A stretch of 64,000 bases of DNA from positions 1,441,501 through 1,505,500 of the forward strand of contig NZ_CP062167.1 of NCBI RefSeq assembly GCF_014844055.1, given 5' to 3'. A program made the position numbers and the translations under genes. A model generated the notes under the pieces. That model was given only the letters and a program-made list of their open reading frames with translations, did not search any database and was not told where the DNA came from. The DNA comes from Aureimonas sp. OT7 (lineage in GTDB: Bacteria > Pseudomonadota > Alphaproteobacteria > Rhizobiales > Rhizobiaceae). Position 1 is the first letter of the stretch. Every line of letters starts with the position of its first letter. Below are positions 10,194-18,333 of this stretch, one piece after another.

Positions 10194-10302
10194 GGCCGCT
10201 GCTTTGCAAGCCGGCCGATCACAACTGCGCTATATCCGTTTGAACGCCGGTGACGAAAAATTCCTGACAGTGTATTGCGGCGCGTCCTGAACGGAGATTC
10301 CC

Positions 10303-11331
10303 TTGGAACAGACGGCGATTGACGGGCTCGCGCCCGATGTGGTGCCAACCTGGGTCTGGCTTGCCACCATAGGCGGCATCGCGGCTCTATTCGTGTTCGA
10401 TTTCTTTACCCATGTGCGCAAGCCGCACGAACCCACATTCCGCGAATCCGCGATCTGGTCGACCTTCTATGTCGCGCTGGCGCTGCTGTTCGGCTGGGGC
10501 ATCCTGCATTTCTGGGACCGGCAGCACGGCGTGGAGTATTTCGCCGGTTTCATCACCGAAAAGAGCCTGTCGGTCGACAATTTGTTCGTCTTCGTGATCA
10601 TCATGAAGAGCTTCCGCGTTCCGGCCGCCTACCAGCAGAAGGCGCTGTTGATCGGCATCGTCATCGCGCTGATCATGCGCGGCATCTTCATCGCGCTCGG
10701 CGCCGCCGCCATCGAGCGCTATTCCTGGGTATTCTACCTGTTCGGGGCGTTCCTGCTGTGGACGGCGTACAAGCTGGCGGTGGAAAGCTTCTCGCATGGA
10801 GCCAAGAGCACCGACGAGGAATACGAGCCGAACGCCCTGGTGAAGTGGTTCCAGAGGCATCTGCGCACCACCGACGATTATCGCGGCAGCGCGCTGACCG
10901 TCATCGAGAACGGCCAGCGCTACTTCACTCCGATGTTCATCGTGATCCTGGCGCTGGGCATGACGGACCTTCTGTTCGCGCTGGACTCCATCCCCGCCAT
11001 CTACGGCCTGACGAACGCGCCCTATATCGTGTTCACCGCCAACGCCTTCGCGCTGCTCGGCCTCCTGCAGCTCTACTTCCTTCTGGGCGGACTGCTGGAC
11101 CGGCTCGTCTATCTGGGCTTCGGCCTGGCGCTCATCCTCGGCTTCATCGGCGTCAAGCTGATCATCCACGCCATGGAAGCCAACACGCTGCCGTTCCTCA
11201 ACGACGGCCAGCCGATCGAGGGCCTGCCGCATATCGAGACCAGCTTCTCGCTGTCGGTCATCATCGGTATCCTGGTCGTCACCACCGTCGCCAGCCTTCT
11301 CAAGAGCCGGTCGACGGCCCGAAAGGAGTAG
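10303..11331 (+). CDS. TerC/Alx family integral membrane protein
   Basis: 342-aa polytopic membrane protein of the TerC/Alx family (Alx is linked in E. coli to manganese export). About eight hydrophobic segments are visible. Family signatures are present: the acidic, charged-in-membrane stretches KSLSVDNLFVFVIIMKSF (about residues 88-105) and GMTDLLFALDSIPAIYGLT (about 222-240). The start is TTG 10303, supported by a GGAG six bases upstream. No ATG precedes the first transmembrane segment in frame. It stands alone, with 147 bp upstream and 207 bp downstream. I did not recognise a yybP-ykoY type Mn riboswitch in the leader. Substrate is inferred from family only. Confidence 0.85.
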   Translation: MEQTAIDGLAPDVVPTWVWLATIGGIAALFVFDFFTHVRKPHEPTFRESAIWSTFYVALALLFGWGILHFWDRQHGVEYFAGFITEKSLSVDNLFVFVIIMKSFRVPAAYQQKALLIGIVIALIMRGIFIALGAAAIERYSWVFYLFGAFLLWTAYKLAVESFSHGAKSTDEEYEPNALVKWFQRHLRTTDDYRGSALTVIENGQRYFTPMFIVILALGMTDLLFALDSIPAIYGLTNAPYIVFTANAFALLGLLQLYFLLGGLLDRLVYLGFGLALILGFIGVKLIIHAMEANTLPFLNDGQPIEGLPHIETSFSLSVIIGILVVTTVASLLKSRSTARKE

Positions 11332-11367
11332 CACCGTCAAGGCGCGTCGCTGCCTGTCATTTTTGCT

Positions 11368-11401
11368 TGCACAAGTTTTAGGAAGACGCTTCTCTTGTGC
11401 A
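11368..11401. promoter_or_regulatory. Inverted repeat upstream of ABC importer operon
   Basis: Arms TGCACAAG (11368-11375) and CTTGTGCA (11394-11401) form a perfect 8-bp inverted repeat separated by 18 bases. It lies about 140 bp before the binding-protein gene at 11539, in the only sizeable gap before that operon. It may be an operator or a leader stem; no regulator is evident. Confidence 0.35.
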
Positions 11402-11538
11402 TCGGCAGCGCCGCGTTGATCGGGTGTTCAATCGTCACCCGCCTGTCATCCGGGCCGCATATGAGGCGATGCGTTTACACCGGGTGGGGCAGGAAAGTGA
11501 TCCTGCTTCCCGCCGCTTGAGGGAAGCAGGGGATAAAG

Positions 11539-12639
11539 ATGTTCAAACGTTCGATCTCGCTCGTCGCGCTGGTGGCCATGTCCACGAGCGCGGCGTTCGC
11601 GCAGGAAGCATCCATGGATGCCCTGGTGGCCGCCGCCAAGGAAGAGGGCCAGCTCACCACGATCGCGCTGCCGCACGACTGGTGCAACTACGGAGAGGTC
11701 ATCTCCGGCTTCAAGGCCAAGTACGGCCTGACCGTCAACGAACTGAACCCGGATGCCGGCTCGGCCGACGAGATCGAGGCCGTCAAGGCCAACAAGGGCA
11801 ATACCGGCCCGCAGGCGCCCGACGTGCTGGATGTCGGCCTGTCCTTCGGACCGGCGGCGCAGGCCGAAGGGCTGGTGCAGCCCTACAAGGTCGCCACCTG
11901 GGACGAGATTCCGGACGATGCCAAGGATGCCGATGGCCACTGGTACGGCGATTACTACGGCGTGCTCTCCTTCGAGATCAACAAGGACATCGTCGAGACC
12001 GTACCGACCGACTGGGAAGACCTTCTGAAGCCGGACTACGCAAACTCCGTTGCCCTGGCCGGCGATCCGCGTGCTTCGGCCCAGGCAATCCAGGCCGTCT
12101 ATGCGGCCGGCCTGTCGCGCAAGCCGGACGGCTCGCCGACCGAGATCGCCGAGGCCGGGCTGCAGTTCTTCAAGGAATTGAACGCCGCGGGCAATTTCGT
12201 GCCGGTCATCGGCAAGCCGGCCTCGCTGGCGCAGGGCACCACGCCCATCATGATCCGCTGGGACTATAACGCCCTTTCGGGCCGGGACACGCTGGCCGGC
12301 AACCCGGAAGTCGAGGTCGTGGTGCCGAAGACGGGGGTGCTCGCCGGTGTCTACGTCCAGGCGATCAGCGCCTTCGCGCCGCATCCCAATGCCGCCAAGC
12401 TGTGGATGGAGTATCTCTATTCCGACGAGGGCCAGCTTGCCTGGCTGAAGGGCTACTGCCACCCGATCCGCTTCAACGCCATGGCCGAAGCCGGCAAGAT
12501 CCCGCAGGAGATGCTGGACCGCCTGCCGCCCGCCGAGGCCTATAACGCGGCCAAGTTCCCCAGCGTGGCCGAACAGGATGAGGCCAAAGCCGTCATCACC
12601 GCCAAGTGGGACGAAGTCGTGGGCGCCAACGTCCAGTAA
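11539..12639 (+). CDS. ABC transporter substrate-binding protein (Fe3+/polyamine-type)
   Basis: Periplasmic binding protein of 366 aa, first gene of an importer operon. An N-terminal signal peptide (MFKRSISLVALVAMSTSAAFA, cleaved before QEAS) is obvious. The mature part has the type II SBP layout: LVAAAKEEGQLTTIALPHDWCNYGEVISGF near the start, PDVLDVG, then WYGDYYGVLSFEINKDIV and WEDLLKP. AGGGGAT lies before ATG 11539. The substrate is not recognisable. The family covers ferric iron, spermidine/putrescine, 2-aminoethylphosphonate and phosphoesters, and the downstream PhoD-like phosphatase makes a phosphorylated substrate possible. The paired cysteines seen are DWC... and GYCHP. Confidence 0.85.
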   Translation: MFKRSISLVALVAMSTSAAFAQEASMDALVAAAKEEGQLTTIALPHDWCNYGEVISGFKAKYGLTVNELNPDAGSADEIEAVKANKGNTGPQAPDVLDVGLSFGPAAQAEGLVQPYKVATWDEIPDDAKDADGHWYGDYYGVLSFEINKDIVETVPTDWEDLLKPDYANSVALAGDPRASAQAIQAVYAAGLSRKPDGSPTEIAEAGLQFFKELNAAGNFVPVIGKPASLAQGTTPIMIRWDYNALSGRDTLAGNPEVEVVVPKTGVLAGVYVQAISAFAPHPNAAKLWMEYLYSDEGQLAWLKGYCHPIRFNAMAEAGKIPQEMLDRLPPAEAYNAAKFPSVAEQDEAKAVITAKWDEVVGANVQ

Positions 12640-12642
12640 GGC

Positions 12643-12682
12643 CAGGGGGCGCGCGGCATGACGCGCGCCCCTGTCCATTTTT
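12643..12682 (+). terminator. Terminator/attenuator-like hairpin between SBP and permease genes
   Basis: A 12-13 bp GC-rich stem (CAGGGGGCGCGCG / CGCGCGCCCCTG, one bulged G) has a six-base loop and, after five bases, a T5 run (12678-12682). It begins four bases after the binding-protein stop. Such structures commonly lower read-through so that the binding protein outnumbers the membrane subunits. The ATG at 12658 falls in the loop, which argues against it as the permease start. Confidence 0.65.
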
Positions 12683-12708
12683 CGGCAATTTCCGACAAGC
12701 GGGGTTTC

Positions 12709-13614
12709 ATGGCCACAGTGGCACAGGCCGGCATGCCGGCAGGGACGTCCGCCGGGCCTCCGGCGGCGCGCAGGTTGTCTTTTGCCTGGCTTGGGGTCGT
12801 CCCGTTCTTCCTGTTCGCCATTCTGTTCCTGGTGGCGCCGACGCTGTACCTCGTCATCGGCGCATTCCAGGACCCGGCAGGCAACTTCACCTTCGCCAAC
12901 ATGATCGGCCTGTTTCAGCCACAGATCATGGCCGCCTACTGGATATCCATCCGCGTCAGCCTGGCCTCCGCCGCCCTCGGCGCGCTGATCGGCTTCTTCC
13001 TGGCCTATGCCATCGTGCACGGAAATCTGCCGCGCTGGGTGCGGCCCACCGTCTCGACCTTTTCGGGCGTCGCCTCCAATTTCGCCGGCATTCCGCTCGC
13101 CTTCGCCTTCCTGGCGACGCTCGGCCGGCTGGGGCTGGTGACGGTGTTCCTGAACGAGGCGTTCGGCGTCAACATCTATCGCCTGGGCTTCAACCTCTTG
13201 TCGTTCTGGGGCCTGACGATCACCTATCTGTACTTCCAGATCCCGTTGATGGTGCTGATCATCGCGCCGGCGCTCGACGGATTGAAGAAGGAGTGGCGCG
13301 AGGCCGCCTCCATCCTCGGCGCATCGCGCTGGCAGTACTGGCGCATGGTCGCCCTGCCGGTATTGTTTCCCAGCCTTCTGGGCTGCTTCCTGCTGCTCTT
13401 CGCCAACGCGTTCGGTGCGGTCGCGACGGCCTATGCGCTGACCGGCTCATCGCTCAACATCGTGCCCATCCTGCTATATGCCCAGATCCGTGGCGATGTG
13501 CTCTACAATCCGCATCTCGGCTATGCGCTGGCCGTCGGCATGATCCTGATCACCGGCTGTTCCAACGTGCTCTACATCTGGCTGCGCAGCCGCGCCGAAC
13601 GGTGGCTCAAATGA
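12709..13614 (+). CDS. ABC transporter permease (subunit 1)
   Basis: Inner-membrane permease of about 301 aa in the PotB/FbpB-like binding-protein-dependent transport family. Six or so hydrophobic helices are visible. The cytoplasmic EAA loop, which contacts the ATPase, reads EWREAASILGASRWQYWRMVALPVLFP. I prefer ATG 12709 (GCGGGG upstream) over ATG 12658, which sits inside the loop of the intergenic hairpin. The N-terminal ~30 residues are polar and Ala/Gly-rich. The stop overlaps the next permease start (ATGA at 13611). Confidence 0.88.
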   Translation: MATVAQAGMPAGTSAGPPAARRLSFAWLGVVPFFLFAILFLVAPTLYLVIGAFQDPAGNFTFANMIGLFQPQIMAAYWISIRVSLASAALGALIGFFLAYAIVHGNLPRWVRPTVSTFSGVASNFAGIPLAFAFLATLGRLGLVTVFLNEAFGVNIYRLGFNLLSFWGLTITYLYFQIPLMVLIIAPALDGLKKEWREAASILGASRWQYWRMVALPVLFPSLLGCFLLLFANAFGAVATAYALTGSSLNIVPILLYAQIRGDVLYNPHLGYALAVGMILITGCSNVLYIWLRSRAERWLK

Positions 13615-14432
13615 ACGCGCGCCGAATCGGCCCCTGGATCGCGGTCTTCATCGGGGCGCTCTACTTCCTGCTGCCGCTGGTGGCGACGTTCCAGTTCTCG
13701 TTGTCGATGTTGCGCGGGCAATGGAGCTTCGAGGCCTATCGCGTCGTCTTCGCCGATCCCCGTTTCCACCAGACGTTCCTGTTCTCGGTGGTGGCGGCGC
13801 TCGCAACCATCGCCATCGGGGCGCTTCTGGTGGTGCCCACGGCCTACTGGGTCCGCCTGCGCCTGCCGCGCCTGCGGCCCTGGGTGGAGTTCGTCACGCT
13901 GCTGCCGCTGGTGATCCCGCCCATCGTGATCGTGTTCGGATACCTGCGCCTGTACAATTCGTCGTCCTGGCTGCCGTTCACGGGTACGGTCGCCGGCACC
14001 AACGTGCTCCTGGTGTTCGGCTATGTCGTCCTGTCGCTGCCCTACATGTACCGCGCCGTGGATACAGGCCTGACGGCCATCGACATCCGGACGTTGACGG
14101 AGGCCGCCGAAAGCCTCGGCGCCAGGCGGCGCACCGTGCTGTGGCGCGTCATCCTGCCGAATGTGCGGGCGGCCGTCCTGTCGGGCGCCTTCCTGACCTT
14201 CGCCATCGTGATCGGCGAATTCGTCATCGCCAGTCTTCTCAATCGTCCGGCCTTCGGACCGTACCTGCAACTGATCGGCGCCAACCGCGCCTATGAGCCG
14301 GCCGCGCTGGCCATGATCGCCTTCGCGGTGACATGGGGCTGCATGGTCATGCTGCAATTCGTCGGCGGTGCATCGCCGGGGCAGGCCAAGGCGCCGCCGC
14401 GTCGCTGGTTCCGCCGCCGCCAGGAAGGGTAA
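13611..14432 (+). CDS. ABC transporter permease (subunit 2)
   Basis: Second permease, 273 aa, PotC/FbpB-like. Hydrophobic segments begin at residue ~8 (IAVFIGALYFLLPLVATF). The EAA loop reads LTEAAESLGARRRTVLWRVILPNVR. The C-terminus is basic (RRWFRRRQEG), as expected for a cytoplasmic tail. It overlaps the upstream permease by four bases and ends three bases before the ATPase gene, so the operon is tightly coupled. It would form a heterodimer with the 12709 permease. Confidence 0.9.
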   Translation: MNARRIGPWIAVFIGALYFLLPLVATFQFSLSMLRGQWSFEAYRVVFADPRFHQTFLFSVVAALATIAIGALLVVPTAYWVRLRLPRLRPWVEFVTLLPLVIPPIVIVFGYLRLYNSSSWLPFTGTVAGTNVLLVFGYVVLSLPYMYRAVDTGLTAIDIRTLTEAAESLGARRRTVLWRVILPNVRAAVLSGAFLTFAIVIGEFVIASLLNRPAFGPYLQLIGANRAYEPAALAMIAFAVTWGCMVMLQFVGGASPGQAKAPPRRWFRRRQEG

Positions 14433-14435
14433 GAC

Positions 14436-15482
14436 ATGGGGTTTCTGGAACTTTCCGGATTGCGCAAGACCTACCAGCACCATGCCGTGGTGGAGAACTT
14501 CAATCTTTCGGTGCAGCGCGGCGAGTTCATCTCGTTTCTTGGGCCTTCCGGCTGCGGCAAGACGACGACATTGCGCATGGTCGCCGGGTTCGAAACGCCG
14601 ACGGCGGGCACGATCCATATCGACGGTCAGGATGTCGGCCCCCTGGCGCCCAACCAACGGCGGATCGGGATGGTGTTCCAGTCCTATGCGCTGTTTCCAA
14701 ACCTTTCCATCGCCGACAATGTGGCCTTCGGCCTCAAGGTGGCCGGCCGGCCGCGCGCCGAGATCGACGCGCGGGTGAAGGAAATGCTGGCGATGATCAA
14801 GCTGCCGCATGTCGCCGGGCGCTATCCCTACCAGTTGTCCGGCGGCCAGCAGCAGCGGGTGGCGCTGGCGCGGGCCATCGCGGTGCGGCCGCGCGTGCTG
14901 CTGCTCGACGAGCCGCTTTCGGCGCTCGACGCCAAGATCCGGGTCTCCCTGCGCGAGGAGATCCGCGCCCTGCAGCAGGAACTGGGCATCACCACGATCT
15001 ACGTGACGCATGATCAGGAAGAGGCCTTGTCCATGTCCGACCGGATCGTCGTGATGAGCGAGGGGCGGATCGAGCAGGTCGGGACACCCTTCGAAATCTA
15101 TAACCGGCCGGCCAGCCGCTTCGTCGCATCCTTCGTCGGCAATCTCAGTCTTCTGGAAGGGCGGTCCGCACCCGGCGGTCGGATATTGCTGGGCGAGGAG
15201 GCCGTCGCCATCGACGGCGAACAGGGCGCGGATGGCGAAGCCGTCACCCTGGCTTTGCGGCCGGAGGCCCTGTCGCTGGACGCCAGCGAGCGGCGCAGCA
15301 ACGGCATATCGGGCACGGTGCAGCAGGTCGCCTTCCTGGGCTCCGTCGTCCGTTTGCGCGTGGCCACCGCCGGCGGCTCGGCGCTTGTCGATACGTTCAA
15401 CGATCCCACGCGTCCGCCGCCCGGGCAGGGCCAGCCGGTGCGCATATTCTTCGCGCCGGAGGATGGACAGGTAATCCGCTGA
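14436..15482 (+). CDS. ABC transporter ATP-binding protein (PotA/FbpC-like)
   Basis: Importer ATPase of 348 aa. Walker A GPSGCGKTT (residues ~36-44), Q-loop VFQSYALFPN, ABC signature LSGGQQQR, Walker B VLLLDEPLSALD and switch H in YVTHDQEEA are all intact. The C-terminal ~110 residues form a TOBE-type regulatory domain (EAVTLALRPEALSL). This architecture is typical of iron, polyamine, phosphonate and sugar importers. Last clear member of the operon beginning at 11539; the PhoD-like gene follows 66 bp later on the same strand. Confidence 0.93.
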   Translation: MGFLELSGLRKTYQHHAVVENFNLSVQRGEFISFLGPSGCGKTTTLRMVAGFETPTAGTIHIDGQDVGPLAPNQRRIGMVFQSYALFPNLSIADNVAFGLKVAGRPRAEIDARVKEMLAMIKLPHVAGRYPYQLSGGQQQRVALARAIAVRPRVLLLDEPLSALDAKIRVSLREEIRALQQELGITTIYVTHDQEEALSMSDRIVVMSEGRIEQVGTPFEIYNRPASRFVASFVGNLSLLEGRSAPGGRILLGEEAVAIDGEQGADGEAVTLALRPEALSLDASERRSNGISGTVQQVAFLGSVVRLRVATAGGSALVDTFNDPTRPPPGQGQPVRIFFAPEDGQVIR

Positions 15483-15548
15483 CGCCCTTGATATTTGCGC
15501 ACCGCAACCGACATGCCCGTCACCGAAACATGGAATGAAGGTAGTCGG

Positions 15549-16973
15549 ATGATCGTTGCCGGGCCCGTCCTCTATGCCAGGGGCGCCGACAGGACCGCCG
15601 CGCACGTCACCGTGCTTGTCGTGACGCGGGAGGGCGAAGCCGCCCCCCGTGTTGCGGCCGCCGGGCAGGAAGACGCGATGGCCGTGGCGGCACAGCTGGA
15701 GGGGCACGTCGTGTGGATGCGCGACATCGCGCTTCCGGCCGGGGATGCGGCGGATTACGCCGTCAACGGGACGTCCTATCGCGTTCGCACCGATCTCGGC
15801 GGTAGCTTGCGCATCGGCTTCGTGTCCTGCAACGGGCAGGAGAACGGCGACGAGGACAGGGAGCACGAGCATCGCGACGTGATGTGGCGGCGGCTCCTGA
15901 CCGAGCATCGGGAGCGGCCGTTCGCCCTTCTCCTGCACGGCGGAGACCAGTTGTACGCCGACGAGGCGGTGGAAAGCCATCCCGCCATTTCGGCATGGGC
16001 GAAGGACGAGCCTGCCCGGCGGGCACAGGAGCCCTTCACGCTCGAAATGGAAGCTGCGCTGCGCGGCTATTTCTTCCGGCGATACCTCGACACGCTCACA
16101 CAGGCCGCCGCCGCGCCGCTTTACGCAACCGTGCCGTCCCTGATGATCTGGGACGATCACGATATCTTCGACGGGTGGGGCAGCCACCCGGATGCCCTGC
16201 AGCAGAGCCCGATCGCCCAGGGCATCTTCAGGGTGGCGAGGGAGATGTTCATCCTCTTCCAGGTCGGTGGGGTGGAGGGCAGCCTGCCGCGCACCTGCCT
16301 AGATCCTTCCGGCGCCACGATGACGCAATCGGCACACTTTCCCGGTTTTTCCGTATGCCTGCCGGACCTGCGCAGCGAGCGGTCCCCCGATCGGGTCATG
16401 GGGCCGGCCGGCTGGGCCGCCTTCGAGCGCGCGCTGGCCGACTGTCCGCATGGCGACGCGATCCTGCTGGTCTCGAGCGTGCCGGCGCTCGGTCCGCGTC
16501 TCAGCCTGGTGGAGTCCATACTGGATCGCATGCCGCGCGCCCAGAAATACGAGGACGACCTGCGCGACCAGTGGCAAAGCCGCAGCCACCGCGCCGAATG
16601 GCGCCGTTTCCTGACGCTGCTGGAGGCGAAGGCCGTGCAGGGCAGCCGGCCGCTGACGGTTATCTCCGGCGAGATCCATTTGGCGACGCGGGCCGAAATG
16701 CGGTTGGAGGATGGCTCGACCATGCACCAGCTCGTGGCGTCGGGCATCACGCATCCGAAGCCCCCGGCAGCCTTTCCGCTGGCGCTCAGCCTGCTGTCGC
16801 GGCTGGGCGAATCGCCGCTTCGTGGACGCCCGATCAAGGTTTTCCCGCTGCCGGGTCGACGCATGCCCTACATCGCGGATCGGAACTATCTGGTGGTCAC
16901 GCGGCGTGACGGGCGCTGGAGCGCCGAATGGGAGCTGGAAGAAACCGGGCGCACCCCCGCGCTGCCCCTGTAG
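15549..16973 (+). CDS. PhoD-like metallophosphatase
   Basis: 474-aa protein of the alkaline phosphatase D / metallophosphoesterase superfamily. Metal-binding motifs are visible in order: GFVSCNGQE, LLLHGGDQLYADE, MIWDDHDIFDGWGSH and VISGEIHLATRAEM. No signal peptide is seen with ATG 15549, so it is probably cytoplasmic, unlike the Tat-exported PhoD. I chose ATG 15549 because GAAGGT lies just upstream; starts at 15495 or 15513 would add a short polar stretch. It trails the ABC importer on the same strand, which hints that the imported compound may be a phosphoester. That link is inference. Confidence 0.82.
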   Translation: MIVAGPVLYARGADRTAAHVTVLVVTREGEAAPRVAAAGQEDAMAVAAQLEGHVVWMRDIALPAGDAADYAVNGTSYRVRTDLGGSLRIGFVSCNGQENGDEDREHEHRDVMWRRLLTEHRERPFALLLHGGDQLYADEAVESHPAISAWAKDEPARRAQEPFTLEMEAALRGYFFRRYLDTLTQAAAAPLYATVPSLMIWDDHDIFDGWGSHPDALQQSPIAQGIFRVAREMFILFQVGGVEGSLPRTCLDPSGATMTQSAHFPGFSVCLPDLRSERSPDRVMGPAGWAAFERALADCPHGDAILLVSSVPALGPRLSLVESILDRMPRAQKYEDDLRDQWQSRSHRAEWRRFLTLLEAKAVQGSRPLTVISGEIHLATRAEMRLEDGSTMHQLVASGITHPKPPAAFPLALSLLSRLGESPLRGRPIKVFPLPGRRMPYIADRNYLVVTRRDGRWSAEWELEETGRTPALPL

Positions 16974-17028
16974 CGACATTTGCAGCACCGCAATTTTTGG
17001 TCGTGTTTTTCAATAAGGAGGCTTGCCG

Positions 17029-17130
17029 GTGAAAGGGCGTTCCATGCGCTCGCCTTCACCCGACGCGAATATTGCATTCTACTTGTGCAACATTGACAGG
17101 CGGGCAGAAGCGCGGGAGCTTGAACTATAA
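17029..17130 (+). CDS. Possible 33-aa leader peptide upstream of sbp
   Basis: A GTG at 17029 follows an almost perfect Shine-Dalgarno sequence (TAAGGAGG, 17014-17021) at seven-base spacing. It opens a 33-codon frame ending in TAA at 17130, 29 bases before the sulfate-binding-protein ATG. The deduced peptide is polar, has a single cysteine in YLCNIDRR and ends EARELEL. I recognise no family. The strong ribosome site and its position suggest a translated leader, perhaps sensing cysteine or sulfur supply, but one Cys codon is weak evidence for classical attenuation. It could also be chance within a promoter region. Confidence 0.4.
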   Translation: MKGRSMRSPSPDANIAFYLCNIDRRAEARELEL

Positions 17131-17159
17131 GATTGGTAGACGTTTCCACGGGAGATTTC

Positions 17160-18176
17160 ATGATCCGCCTTCTGCCCCGACTGCTCGCTCTCGGACTTGT
17201 CCTGTCGGTCGCCGCCCCGGCCATAGCGCAGACGGTCCTTTTGAACGTCTCCTATGATCCGACGCGCGAGCTGTATCGCGACTTCAACGATGCGTTCCTC
17301 AAGCACTGGACCGGGGAAGGGAATGCACCGGTTGCGATCCGGCAATCGCATGGCGGGTCCGGGGCGCAGGCGCGCACGGTGATCGATGGGCTCGACGCGG
17401 ACGTGGTCACGCTGGCGCTGGAAGCCGATATCGACGCGATTGCGGCTGCCACTCAGAAGATTCCAGCCGATTGGCGCGGGCGGTTGCCGCACAACTCGGC
17501 TCCCTATACCTCGACGATCGTCTTCCTGGTCCGCAAGGGCAACCCGAAGGGCATCGCCGACTGGGGCGACCTCCTGAAGGAGGGCGTGCAGGTCATCACC
17601 CCCAACCCGAAGACGTCGGGTGGCGCGCGCTGGAACTACCTCGCGGCCTGGGCCTATGCCAACAAGGCGTTCGGCAACGATCCGGAGAAGACGAAGCAGT
17701 TCGTCGGCGACCTTTACCGCCATGTGCCGGTGCTGGACACCGGGGCGCGGGGCTCCACCACGACATTCGTGCAGCGCGGCATCGGCGACGTGTTGCTGGC
17801 CTGGGAAAACGAAGCCTTCCTGGCCATCGAGGAACTGGGGCCCGACCAGTTCGACATCGTGGTCCCGTCCATCTCCATCCTGGCAGAGCCGCCGGTGACG
17901 CTGGTGGACGGCAATGTCGATGCCAAGGGAACGCGTGAGGTTGCGACCGCCTATCTCGAATACCTCTATTCGGCCGAAGGGCAGACCATCGCGGCCCGGC
18001 ACTTCTACCGGCCGGCAGAACCGGACAAGGTGACGGAAAAGGGCGAGCTGGAACGCTTCCCCGACGTGGAGCTGGTGTCCATCGACGACGCGCAGTTCGG
18101 CGGATGGGCCAAGGCGCAGCCCGAACATTTCGGCGATGGCGGCATCTTCGACCAGATCTACCGGCCCGGCAACTGA
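17160..18176 (+). CDS. sbp: Sulfate/thiosulfate-binding protein
   Basis: Periplasmic sulfate-binding protein of 338 aa. A signal peptide (hydrophobic residues ~5-23, cleaved after AIAQ) precedes the family-typical LLNVSYDPTRELYRDFN. Sulfate-site segments are present: QSHGGSGAQARTV, DVVTLALEADIDAI, and TPNPKTSGGARWNYLAAWAY. ATG 17160 has GGAG six bases upstream and starts directly at the signal peptide; the longer frame from 17133 lacks support. First structural gene of sbp-cysTWA. Whether it prefers sulfate (Sbp) or thiosulfate (CysP) cannot be decided here. Confidence 0.94.
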   Translation: MIRLLPRLLALGLVLSVAAPAIAQTVLLNVSYDPTRELYRDFNDAFLKHWTGEGNAPVAIRQSHGGSGAQARTVIDGLDADVVTLALEADIDAIAAATQKIPADWRGRLPHNSAPYTSTIVFLVRKGNPKGIADWGDLLKEGVQVITPNPKTSGGARWNYLAAWAYANKAFGNDPEKTKQFVGDLYRHVPVLDTGARGSTTTFVQRGIGDVLLAWENEAFLAIEELGPDQFDIVVPSISILAEPPVTLVDGNVDAKGTREVATAYLEYLYSAEGQTIAARHFYRPAEPDKVTEKGELERFPDVELVSIDDAQFGGWAKAQPEHFGDGGIFDQIYRPGN

Positions 18177-18203
18177 ACGGCTTCACGGCTGATGCATGCT
18201 CCC

Positions 18204-18232
18204 GGGGTGGTGCTTTCGCACCGCCCCCTTTT
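18204..18232 (+). terminator. Terminator/attenuator-like hairpin between sbp and cysT
   Basis: A 10-bp stem GGGGTGGTGC / GCACCGCCCC (one G-U pair) closes a TTTC loop, followed by C and T4 (18229-18232). It lies 27 bases after the sbp stop and ~100 bases before cysT. It resembles a leaky intrinsic terminator that would favour high binding-protein expression over the membrane subunits. Confidence 0.65.
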
Positions 18233-18333
18233 CCATCGCCAGAACTTGGGCCACACTTTTGACAGCACTCAATTCGCAATCCGGCCACCCCAAGCATCAG
18301 GCGGCCGGTGACCGCACCGGAACAAGGTCGTTC

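Noticed and set aside
10194..10302. Mn-sensing yybP-ykoY riboswitch before the TerC/Alx-like gene
   Set aside because: I could not find the conserved three-helix core or its purine-rich loops in this short leader.
12658..12708. Upstream ATG start for the first ABC permease
   Set aside because: The ATG lies in the loop of a stable hairpin followed by a T-run; ATG 12709 gives a normal start after that structure.
17093..17131. TTGACA ... TATAAG promoter before sbp
   Set aside because: The two boxes are 27 bases apart, too far for a sigma-70 promoter, and they fall inside the candidate leader ORF.
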